Below, piece by piece: positions 55,155 through 64,000 of a stretch of DNA of 64,000 nucleotides. Under the pieces are notes generated by a model. The model did no database searches and was not told the DNA's origin. It saw nothing but the letters and a program-made list of their open reading frames with translations. The translations under genes were made by a program, and so were the position numbers. Origin of the DNA: Hanleya hanleyi. Taxonomy: Eukaryota > Mollusca > Polyplacophora > Lepidopleurida > Hanleyidae. Where the stretch lies: positions 1-64,000 of the forward strand of contig JAVTVY010025320.1 in the NCBI GenBank assembly GCA_036873755.1. Direction: 5' to 3'. How positions within the stretch are numbered: position 1 is the first letter of the stretch; each line of letters starts with the position of its first letter.

Positions 55155-56515
55155 TTGGATTTGCAGCGTATTACAGAGGTTGTACTACCTAAAAGATCTA
55201 CAATATTTTAGACTCCCAATCCGAAATATCTAACGTTGCGAACTGATCGCAAAGCGCGCCAAAATAATACAGTTCAGTCCGTAACTTGCGTGCTTTCTGA
55301 AGACGATATTGTTCTCCTTCACCCCTCTGAATTGTCTCCAGCTCTTATATAGCCTGTACACTCTCCGCACCTCGGATTGTCCGTTCCCAACGGACGGAGA
55401 CGTTTCGGCCGCTCTGAAATCATATGATAGCGAATTACTAGAATAGCTTTCCATTCTAGAACCCGTAGAGAATATCCCACGTTACTGTTACTTTTTATCC
55501 TTCTCTGGTAAGCGACCTATAAAGGGAACTCCATTCTCGCCACGCTGGCCTGCATCTCATTACACGGTACATGTACAGCGGTTTCCCCATTCTCTAGCAG
55601 GATCACGGTGAAATTACAACGCATATTAGGGAAGTGGGAAGAGGTGCCGACATACTGACACAGCCATATGACTTCACAGTTTGGTCTTCTGGTTAACCTA
55701 TTCTAAAGCACATACCAAGAATCTAACGATTCGTGATATTTGTTGTATCTCAGGTACGCTTTTATTGTACCTGTTCATGTGGCAACTTGGATGACACGAC
55801 CACACGGCCCCTAGAACCGGCTTACGCGGTATTAGATGCAAATTGGAGAGCTATGATGGAAATGCGCTGACAACTCGTATATTGGTAATTGGTGAGCTGT
55901 GTCGCTGTGACAACTCGTACACTCGTACACCATCCATCTTCTAACAAAGTCGAGTTACGCTCTGCAAACGCTGAACCGTTACAAACATATACTGCTGAGA
56001 CATACCATTCACATCATCACTGTACATGGCCGTAAATGAAGGCTCTTGAGATTGAAACACCAGTCATCCTCTACCTTCCTTTGCTCGGCTACACGGGGAT
56101 TAGCCATAAGATATTGTGACCTGGTCACAACAGGTCAGAAATCCATACTATTAAAAGAGCCGGCTTGAAATTTCCCGTCTGTATGTATGTCTGTCTGCTA
56201 CATATAGCGCCCGTTGACACTACTGCAAGTGGTTTAGAGCCACTAAACTTGGGACACATATCCTACGAGACAATACTTAAATGATGTTCAGTCAGTAGCT
56301 GGCCATCGTTCAAATTGTTTTCCCTATGTTATGAGTATATAAATACGACTGACCATATGGAATCATTGGATAGTGTACATGTACACTGTAGTCTTCAGGA
56401 TCTTTGGCGCTACGTTTCGTTACCTATTCCGCTCAATAACCCGAAGCTAGGGACTGTATTTGAAAGTCGTGTGTAACAAATATCTTCAGGATGTGCACAT
56501 AAACAAGTCATACAA
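55155..56515. other. Non-coding, contains a diverged family R end
   Basis: No gene recognised. GTATCTCAGGTACGCTTTTA..CGGCCCCTAGAACCGGCTTA (about 55745-55835) and GGCGCTACGTTTCGTTACCT (about 56407) resemble internal blocks of family R in opposite orientations, so a degraded copy is likely. A CTGTATGTATGTCTGTCTGC stretch (about 56180) resembles the edge of a separate dispersed repeat. Confidence 0.45.
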
Positions 56516-56520
56516 TATAT

Positions 56521-56802
56521 AACACCCCAGACGCTGGAGTCCCTCCACGGATGTGGCGGCCCGTACATCTTCTTCACCCGCAGTCGCCGGGGTCCGATCC
56601 TAACAATGTCGGCTCACCAGTCTGCTTCACCCTTGCAGATAAGTATAGTGCGTCGTCTCTACCCTCACGGCTGCTGCGACCCGTCTATAGACACGATCCG
56701 CTGATGCACGACTTCACGACGACCCTTCAGGTAAGAATACGCGTTCAGCTCGTCTTCTATAGCCGTCATGACATTTACGGTATATATTGTGTTATAATCG
56801 CG
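56521..56802. repeat. Gypsy-family flank segment (third member)
   Basis: This matches 43779-44066 and 50936-51217. The first donor-like site is mutated here (GCAG|ATAAGT) while the second (TCAG|GTAAGAAT) is kept. Confidence 0.65.
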
Positions 56803-56839
56803 TTTGCGATCATTTTAAACACGTTAATATCTGTACAAC

Positions 56840-56965
56840 GACGGTCGCGACCCTCTACGACCCGGTCGCGAGAGGGTCGCGACCTTTACGACCCGGTCGC
56901 GACACTTCATGTCCCGGTCGCGATCCTTTACGATCTGGTCGCGACCGTCTGCGACCCTTGTGAAG
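56840..56965. repeat. GGTCGCGACC palindrome cluster 2
   Basis: Several GGTCGCGACC-type sites, including the overlapping CGGTCGCGAGAGGGTCGCGA. It lies at the 3' end of the minus-strand pol, where integrase sequence stops. Confidence 0.8.
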
Positions 56966-56999
56966 GGCCCGTGGGATTACGAGTACATCTCCCGGCCGC

Positions 57000-57356
57000 G
57001 CACATCATACCAACGCCGCACCAGGAGGCCTCCTTCCATGACCAAGGTGTCGTACGCTCCCCATAGGACTTAAAGTGCGTCCCGCCGATGTCTGCACCCA
57101 GCCTTCATCCACTCAATCACCGGCAGTAGCTCGGGGTCTGCAGCTTGGGCCCCCGCAAAGTGATCGTTGGGGTGAGTTACGGTCACAGCTCTCGCAGTCG
57201 CAGCCTATCCCTGTTCGGTCTCCGAAGAACGACCACACTGCTTACATGGACGCCTGCTCATCGCATCAGCGTTCTGATGCTTGCGGCCAGGGCGAAACAC
57301 GATGTCAAATTGATATGTCGCAAAGCTTGAATCCATCTTGCGAGTTGGCCATCCGG
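57000..57356 (-). pseudogene. pol: Gypsy pol tail: RNase H-integrase tether, then truncation
   Basis: The minus strand reads KMDSSFATYQFDIVFRPGRK, HQNADAMSRRPCKQCGR and, after a frame change, DPELLPVIEWMKAG, then a degraded WxxxxGLLVRRW-like block. These are the normal sequences between RNase H and integrase. Integrase itself is not found; the sequence passes into palindrome cluster 2. Confidence 0.75.
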
Positions 57357-57725
57357 CTATTTGAATTTCATAAGCCACCTCAATGACGCGTGACGCGCGT
57401 CAATGACGTACAGTAGAAACTTTTTCTCGTAGAGGTAATGTCGGAACGACTTGACGAAGTGGGACACCGCGAGGAGTTCGCGCCGTGTCGCGCAATATGA
57501 TTTCTCAGCTTTGGTGAGTACTCTGCTGCCATAGGCCACCACTCTCTCCTGTCCGTCGACCTTCTGAGACAAAACGGCTCCGGTGCCCAAGCCGCTGGCA
57601 TCTGTGTCTAGGACAAACGGCTTAGCCACTTCGGGCATGGCCAAGATGGGCGCCGCTATGATCTTTTCCTTCAGGGTCTCAAATGCGATCTGACAATCGT
57701 CGGTCCACACGAAGCTCTTCTCCTT
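57357..57725 (-). pseudogene. pol: Gypsy RNase H, third member
   Basis: FVWTDDCQIAFETLKEKI leads to FVLDTDASGLGTGAVLSQKV (first Asp), RVVAYGSRVLTKAEKSYCAT, RRELLAVSHFVKSFRHYLY (Glu), and a last block reading YVIDARHASLRWLMKF. The family has RTDHxSLxWL there; here it reads VIDARHASLRWL, so the Asp persists but the neighbour motif is changed. The frame is open for 117 residues. Confidence 0.85.
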
Positions 57726-59283
57726 CTGTGTAAGTTGATGCGAGCGCCACCACGGTCACAAAGTCCTCTGTATCAGGGTCTGGGAGACTCGAGTGTCCCA
57801 GTCTCTCACAGTCTGGACTTTATACGGCTCCGTCTCGATACCAGTGCCGGACACGACATGTTCCAGGTAGGTGACCTTCCGGACGCCAATGACACACTTT
57901 GGGGGTTTCTGCTTAAGCCCGTGAAGTTATAGTCTCTGGAACACCGCCTCCAAAGTAGCAAGCATCTACGTAAAGGTCTTTGCGAACACGATGATATCGT
58001 CGAGGTAGATAAGGAAAGTCTCGTAGTGTAGACCGGCCAATATCGCTTCCATCAGGCGTTCAAAGGTTCCTGGGGCGTTACCCAAACGATACAACGCGAA
58101 ACTGGTAATGTCCTTTCCTGGTAGCAAAGGCGGACTTGCATCGATCTTCGGGTGCCAATTCAACTTGCCAGTATCCCGACATCAAGTCGAGGGTAGACCA
58201 CCACTGTTCCCCGTTCAGTGCATCAAGACTGCCATCGATCCTCGGCAAAGGATAGGCGTCTATCTCTGTGACGTCATTCAGTGTCCGATAATCGACACAG
58301 AAGCGAGATTTGCCATCTTTTTTCACCAGGAAGACAGAGACCCACCACGGTCCCTCGGAGGGCTCCACCACATCTCGTCGTAACATCTCGTCAAACTTGA
58401 TCTCCCATCCCGCATGAGGGGGCGGTATTCTAGGTGGAATACGAATCGGTGGCGCATTCCCCGTCTTTATTTGATGCTGCACCCTCGTCATACGCCCAAG
58501 GTCATCGTCGTCGGCAGCAAACAAGCTGGCGTGTCGATTCAGCATTTGTTCCCTCAGCTGGGCTGTATTCAGACCGTCCATGGGCTTCATGTATGCTGGC
58601 AGGATCGTCATTCGAGCTTTCTGCTCTGTAGGCTCTTCCGGAACATCACCTGGTGTGGACATATTGCAAGAGAAGGTACCAGCGTGAATGACTACGAATT
58701 CTTCGGAAGCGTTCAGCATACGAATAGGCACACTTCCATCAGATGCAACTCGAGAAAGTGTTCTCGCCACGACTAGGCCGGTCTTCTCGGTGAATGCGCG
58801 CTCTCCCTCTACTAGTCCAATTTCTCCCGGCGGTGCGTTTTCCATCCTGGCCGGGGTAAGCATCTGGGTTCTAGGCGATATGGTGACGGTCTCAGCCAGG
58901 GCCAAACGATAACAATCCAAACTCCCACCAACCTCGCACTGCAGGTACTTGCCTTCCAGCTTCAATCGATGGCCCATTGCGTCAAGTATACATCTTTGGC
59001 GATACAGGAAGTCGTACCCCAAGATGGCGTCGATGGACAAATCCACCACAACCATGATGTGCTTCAACACCGCCCCTCGTATCGATAATCTGAAGTCTCC
59101 CTCTCCGAGTAAACGCACATGGGAACCACCAGCTACCTTGCTGGAGCAGTACCTGGAGTCTCGAAGAACTGGTTTCACATCTGGGTCAAGCTGTTGCCAT
59201 AACCTGCGGCTAATCAAGGAGATAGATGCCCGGAGTCCACGCAGCACATCACTCTGACTGACCCGATATACGCGGGTTGGCAT
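57726..59283 (-). pseudogene. pol: Gypsy protease and reverse transcriptase, third member
   Basis: A long frame (59283-58078) covers protease and the front of RT: ASISLISRRLWQQLDPDV, AILGYDFLYRQRCILD, a linker, VVEPSEGPWWVSVFLVKKDG, SRFCVDYRTLNDVTEIDAYP and WWSTLDLMSGYWQVEL (first RT Asp). A frameshift near 58100 moves to ALYRLGNAPGTFERLMEAIL and FLIYLDDIIVFAKTF, the intact YLDD box. Thumb remnants (GLKQKPPKCVIGVRKVTYLE) follow to about 57730. The protease catalytic triplet is out of frame by one base upstream of ASISLIS. Confidence 0.88.
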
Positions 59284-59463
59284 ATCCCTGCTTCTTCCAG
59301 GGCGCCGACGATCGTACCGGGGGTTGGGAGGGTGATCGTTGAGGGCAGACCGTCCCCGCCCTGGGAAACGCCTCTTAAGCTCTTCCCTCAGGGTAGCAAT
59401 CTCTACTCGAAGATGGGCCGTCTCGTTCTCTTCATCGTCTGGAGGCTCAGGAGGTATATCTTC

Positions 59464-60365
59464 TCAGGCAGCGGCTCTTGCCGTGGGGTCAGGGCGTCGA
59501 TGCTGGGTGTCCTGGGAGGCCTCTACTTCCACTGCGGCATGTACAGTATCGTCTAAGGACTTCGCGCGGCACTGCCAGATTTTAAACAGTAGATCTTCTC
59601 CAATTGCCTCAAAGAATTGGTCACGGGCCAGCGTATCTTGGACTTCATCACCGGCGTCTGGGTAGACCATCTGGCTTGGTCTCACCAGAGCCTGGCCCAG
59701 CTCGGGTAGACCTTCTCCCTTCTGTCGTCGTCTTGACTTCAGCTTTGACATACACAACTTTGTTTTGTTTGGCGGGGCGAAGCGTCTGTCCAAGGCATCA
59801 CGTAGGCAGGTGAAATTTGCCTCCACTGGCTTCATCTTCAAACTGGGAAGAACCTGTTGTGCTAGCCATCGTAGGGATACGTTCAAGTGTGTCTCTTTTC
59901 GTCTGGCCTCCACCTGTTCAAGGCTGCGCAATGTGTACCAGTTGATCTCTCTACGGCGTACTCTCATCGTAGGTCGAAGCCTTAACCAACGTCTTACGGA
60001 AAACAAGGAAGGCCATAACCGTGGCCTGCCCACTGGTATCAGCCGCTGAATGTCGCATATCTGCGCTGGATGTAACCGTTGTCGACTGCGTCCCTGTTTT
60101 CTCAACCACGGACGTGGCTGGATGTCCCGTCCCTGCATGGTCGCGACCCTCTCCTTGGGTATTACTCTCTTCTTCGGCCCTGGGCGTGGAGGTGTAGACT
60201 GGGGCCCCCATCGTCGTCTGATTGATGGTCGATTCGAGGGTAGACCATCACATCGTCTGCATCTGTGCACCCCATCCTCAATCGCTCTCTTCCTTGTAGG
60301 ATAGCCCTATGTCCGGACGCCTCGGTGTTGCCAGGGAACACATGGGTAATGACGTTGTCAGACAT
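59464..60365 (-). pseudogene. gag: Gypsy gag, third member
   Basis: The start MSDNVITHVFPGNTEASG (60365) is followed by a frame change. RKTLVKASTYDESTP (to about 59951) and, one frame over, INWYTLRSLEQVEARRKETH, LNVSLRWLAQQVLPSLKMKP, LPELGQALVRPSQMVYPDAG and DDTVHAAVEVEASQD extend to 59464. It retains the capsid C-terminal region lost from the duplicated units, so this copy is closer to the ancestral arrangement. The frame shift after Y-D-x-S-T-P is common to all three copies. Confidence 0.82.
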
Positions 60366-60469
60366 CTCGGGCAGTCAGTTGTTCTCTTCTGTTTGTGGAT
60401 CACAGTTGTTCTCTTCTGTTTGTAGATCATGCCAGATTCCACCGCTGCCACCAGTTTTTTGTCGTGTAA

Positions 60470-62240
60470 GGGGTCACGTCCAATTAATCGAGGCACTTTC
60501 GAGATGTCTTCGAGATGGATCGAGAAATTTCTCGCCTGTAACCGGGAGGGCAGAACCGGGACCCCAGACGATGTCTCCTGGTTTGCTCCCGGTTCTATCT
60601 CGATCGAAACGTCCCGGTTTTCGAGATGGTTACGAAATTGATCGGTAATCTCGAAGGGGGTCCCGGTTTCACCATGTCCGTGTTTTGTTGCCGTTAATTT
60701 GTACTATCTTAACTTATCAGGCGATTAGAGTTCTTGCGCTGGTATCATATTTATGGGGCGCTCGTCGCCTACGTATATCGCGGCCAAAATGAAAGATGTT
60801 TTCAATGTTATTCATCGTTTAACCAATATATCTATGTCTTGATGTTTCGTGAATTCAATTGAACGAAAACTTGCATTCATTTATATATAAAGTATGAATA
60901 TATAAATTAGTGAACTTCGCGCATATCGATAATTGATTGTTTATCTGACTAGTATCCGTCGCGGAATAAATGACACATCAACTGGATTTGATCTTAATAA
61001 TAATAGTATGGAATCGTGCGCTAATTATTTTTCTATAAAGTTTTTGTTGACCAAACATGGATCGTTTCAATCGAAATAAGAAGGCTATGTCAAGAGTTTG
61101 ACTGGTGTATTACCTAGGTATGTCATTTGTTTTAAAATTTGGTAGTATTCATTGCAGATTCCATTTTTGTTATTAGAATTACTGTCTTATATAGTTCAAA
61201 TAAAGAGATTACATCAACAACGTTTATTTCTGACATAAGCTTGCCCGGAAGTGGTTAGCGGAAATACTGGCAATGGGAAGTAGAGGTGTTGATAATTCAC
61301 GCCACAGTGGGTCGGTGAAAACCCGTCGGCTTGAAACAACAGCGACGGAAGAAGGGTTAATTTCTTTGGAAAAAAACCTGAAACAGCACTGTTGGCGGGG
61401 GCTTAATAACATACTCACGTTCTATTATTTATTGCCGATTCCATGTATCCGAGAAATCAACCAAATAATGGAAGTAATTGCCGCCCAATTCAGAGGGCAA
61501 TCAGTCTTTATACCAACGCTTACATACATTTAACTATAAACGATAACCACGTTTTGTTTGTCTGAAAACTTCGATCGAGCGTTTATGTTCATATTCTCCG
61601 GTTTTCATTGAATTAATTACCAGACGCTTCTGTGACCTTCGTCATCTCGTTTTGGAATTGTACCGCACTGGACGATAAAGATATTCCATTCTGATCAACT
61701 TTCAGGGGAACATATGGAATTTTATTCTAGACTTGCATAATTTATTTCAATTCGCAGTTCCTGGACGTATCTTATAAATTGATTCAAATTCTTAAAAAAA
61801 AACAGGTCCAAAATAACTGAAAAATAATGAGCCAGAATTGGCGATGCTTCTTTCTTCCCATTTATAACGTTCAGAGAAATTTCGCTGTCTTAGCAAGTAT
61901 GCGACTACAGATCTCTAGACGGAATAACAGAATAATATTAAATGATTCATGTTCAGTCTAATTCACTTAAATGCATATGTATTCGCTGCCACACATTATA
62001 TATATACCGAGCATACGCCTTCCGAATGATTCAAACCTTCATTTGACGGCCTCTCGATTCCATTCTCGAAGCACGTGAAGTTATTTCGAGGAGGATCGAG
62101 ATGGTCTTGTGTTTCGAGAGAAAACCGAGAGCAAACCGGGACAACAATCGATAGAGATAAATCGGGACCCTTCGAGACGAGATATTTTTCGGTTTTACTC
62201 GTTTATCGAGAAACCGTCTCGATCGATTGGACGTGACCCC
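60470..62240. mobile_element. DNA transposon, 1.77 kb, long TIRs beginning GGGGTCACGTCC
   Basis: The left end GGGGTCACGTCCAATTAATC and the right end ATTGGACGTGACCCC are inverse. The inner roughly 200 bp at both ends are rich in TCGAGA/CGGGACC motifs and are loosely inverse as well. The duplicated gypsy units lack it (GTGTAATGTGTACGATC at 53871 is uninterrupted), which defines the insertion in the gag leader. A TA duplication is possible. The interior is AT-rich without a transposase; the frame at 61273-61533 has no known domain. Confidence 0.82.
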
Positions 62241-62416
62241 TACCGTGTACGAGCAGGACAGTTGTGGTGTTTACGAAAAAACGAATCAATAACCGGTCCA
62301 CTGGCCTTCTGGCCGTCACCGCAGATAGCCCCTTCACTAGTAGAGATCCGGGGTTAGAAGAGATGATCACAACCCTATAAGGATGACTGAGGCCGATGTA
62401 AAGGTCTATTAATGAA

Positions 62417-62788
62417 AATAAACAAACAAACCTCCTGCTTGATTTCTACATCATTATATTCCGACTGCAGTTTCGAACTCAACTCAACTCAACTCAAAAA
62501 ACTGCTGACATGTTTGAAACAGTTGGTCAGAGATTAAATACAATACATAAGGAAAACAACAATCAAGGTAACAGGCCGATCACTCTTGTTAAGTATATAC
62601 ATGCTGTGAACGATAGAAATGAAAATTTACCAGTTTTAACATGCCGTGTATTCCAATTTTCTGGTGAACACGAATTAACATAGGAAACATATGTAAGATT
62701 TAACAAGAGGTACAAAGGGGAAAGAAGAAAAACTTAAGGTTTATGGGAGCCGTTTAGCTCTGGAGCATAGTCTGGGTCGTCTGGAGCA
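62417..62788. other. 372-bp insertion in the gypsy leader of the third member
   Basis: GTCTATTAATG at 62405 is repeated at 62788, and the sequence between is absent from the equivalent point in units 1 and 2 (47390 and 53983). It begins AAAATAAACAAACAAACCTC and contains a short CAACT tandem (62481-62495). The direct repeat suggests insertion with duplication of the target. Confidence 0.65.
62510..62683 (+). CDS. Small unassigned open frame in the 372-bp insertion
   Basis: A 57-residue frame starts MFETVGQRLNTIHKENNNQG and passes through LPVLTCRVFQFSGEHELT before a TAG; the same frame continues ETYVRFNKRYKGERRKT afterwards. The composition looks protein-like, unlike the neighbouring random frames. 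I recognise no family. It may be a captured fragment of a larger gene or element. Confidence 0.3.
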   Translation: MFETVGQRLNTIHKENNNQGNRPITLVKYIHAVNDRNENLPVLTCRVFQFSGEHELT

Positions 62789-62817
62789 TACGGTCTATTA
62801 ATGTATATTCTGCACAA

Positions 62818-64000
62818 ATAGTATAAGCGATTACAAATAATAGGATAGAACCGCGTGGCTTAGAAGGCGTGTCTACGGAGATGTAACGTTAATCAGAAGA
62901 ACAGCATTTACATATATGTACAGACACTAGGAGAGTGTATGCAAATAAACTTAATGTTACCTACAAATACCACGAGAGTGTATGCAAATATATAATTTTA
63001 CCGTTCTGTCCCATATAATATAAGACAGTGGATGCATATAATTTACAGCTAATGGACAGCTATGGTAGATATTTGTATGGGTACGCGTCGTGTATCAGGG
63101 CGGCCTGGATGCTGGTCTTTCTCTTGGCGGACTGATTGCTGGCCCTTCTCTTCTCTTCGCCTAATAAAGGACGGCCTGGTTGCGTTCAACTCGTCCTCTA
63201 TAACCGTCACGACATTTACTTGGATATATATTGTGCTATATTCGCGTCTGCGATCATTGTAACCACGTTAATATCTGTACAACGAAGGTCGCGACCCTCT
63301 GCAAACCAGACGCGACATTTGCGACCCGGTCACGACCCTTTACGACCTGGTCGGGACCCTCTGCGATCCGGTCGCGACCTCACAGATTCCACGATTTATC
63401 GACGTATTTCGGGAGGAGAAGCCCGTGTCCCGTCTTCTAGTACCGTCTGCGATCGTTGTAGTGTCTTCAGTGCTCGTAAAGCGATTATACGACCGTCTGC
63501 GAAACGGTGCGACCTTCTGCGACCTGGTCGCCAACGTTTACGACCCGGTCGCGACCTTTCACGACCCGGTCGCGACCTTTTTGACGACCTGGTCGCGACC
63601 CTCACAGGCTGTTGGTTTATTAGAGATTAGCCCTAGTATTTCTGTATGTGTAGTGTATTTATCTATATTCTGATGGTGGGGGAATTCCTTACTAACGTCG
63701 AATACCGCTTCCCGACCGATGACACTGGAGGCGGAATCAAGCTGACCACGTCCCACAGCACGGGCTGTTCAGTAAAACAGTGCCAATGTCATACGATATA
63801 CTGGTATTGACCTAATTCCCTATTCTATACTGATATTAGAACACAGTTACCACGCAGTGCCACTCGGTAATTCATGTCAGGGTACAGTATTGAAGAATAT
63901 AACTCCAGGTTATCATAAACACGTCAGTTGGTTTCCCATCCTGCCGTGCTCCCAACACCTCTAGTACAACGCAAAAACACTGTTCCACACGGAAAATGCA
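62818..64000. repeat. ~1.15-kb flanking repeat, right copy (cut by window end)
   Basis: TATAAGCGATTACAAATAAT to the last base matches 54004-55150 in direct orientation. It lies upstream of gag of the minus-strand third member, as a 5' LTR would. The next bases needed to find its end are outside the window. Confidence 0.7.
63285..63605. repeat. GGTCGCGACC palindrome cluster 3
   Basis: Counterpart of cluster 1 in the right flanking repeat, with one more unit (ACGACCCGGTCGCGACCTTT appears twice in tandem). Peptides such as RPGRDL on either strand are artefacts of the repeat. Confidence 0.82.

Overview
The window is eukaryotic, AT-rich, intron-bearing and dense in transposons. It has no operons, ribosome binding sites, rRNA or tRNA genes that I can see. 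The mix of elements (Ty3/gypsy with a tRNA-Leu-like primer site, a jockey/CR1-type LINE, a DIRS/Crypton-type tyrosine recombinase, hAT-like MITEs) and the many very small exons fit a marine invertebrate, most likely a mollusc or other lophotrochozoan. This organism call is inference; no species-specific gene is present.

Region 1 (about 3.06-34.97 kb, + strand) holds the only cellular gene I can defend. It has two larger exons (3059-3445 and 10801-11194) that appear to carry related small alpha/beta domains, and a 54-nt exon between them. A run of micro-exons follows: one of 33 nt (11784) and five of exactly 42 nt (12115, 16320, 16888, 20174, 20629). All are phase 2-2, and each 42-nt exon adds exactly 14 residues, or two coiled-coil heptads. 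A likely terminal exon at 34940 ends in TAG. The 10801 exon has an in-frame TAG, so the gene may be a pseudogene or a null allele. The 5' end is not identified. Its introns hold a hAT-type hairpin MITE, a MITE made of ACTCAAG palindromes, a 1.5-kb TIR element, a minisatellite (12.16-14.76 kb) seeded from one micro-exon and its splice donor, and a 12.4-kb gypsy element.

Region 2 (22.03-34.40 kb, + strand, inside the last intron) is an old Ty3/gypsy retrotransposon with both LTRs. The 5' LTR is interrupted by a foldback element and the 3' LTR by a 5'-truncated LINE. Gag, protease, RT, RNase H and integrase are all recognisable but broken by stops, frameshifts and active-site changes.

Region 3 (34.9-40.2 kb) has a tyrosine-recombinase remnant, a dispersed repeat pair, a 24-bp minisatellite and an antisense LINE RT fragment.

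Region 4 (40.25-54.0 kb) is a near-identical tandem duplication: unit 1 is 40246-47409 and unit 2 is 47410-54003. Each unit carries a minus-strand gypsy gag, a short protease stub and, between them, an inserted element with an RT-like C-terminal fragment. Unit 1 has an extra internal copy of a roughly 0.57-kb segment.

Region 5 (54.0-64.0 kb) is a third, diverged member of the same minus-strand gypsy family. It keeps gag, protease, RT and RNase H but ends before integrase. It is flanked by homologous sequences of about 1.15 kb (54.0-55.1 and 62.8-64.0 kb, the latter cut by the window edge) and contains a 1.77-kb TIR insertion. Blocks rich in the palindrome GGTCGCGACC lie in these flanks and beside the pol end. 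Most of the window is therefore layered mobile DNA around one micro-exon gene.
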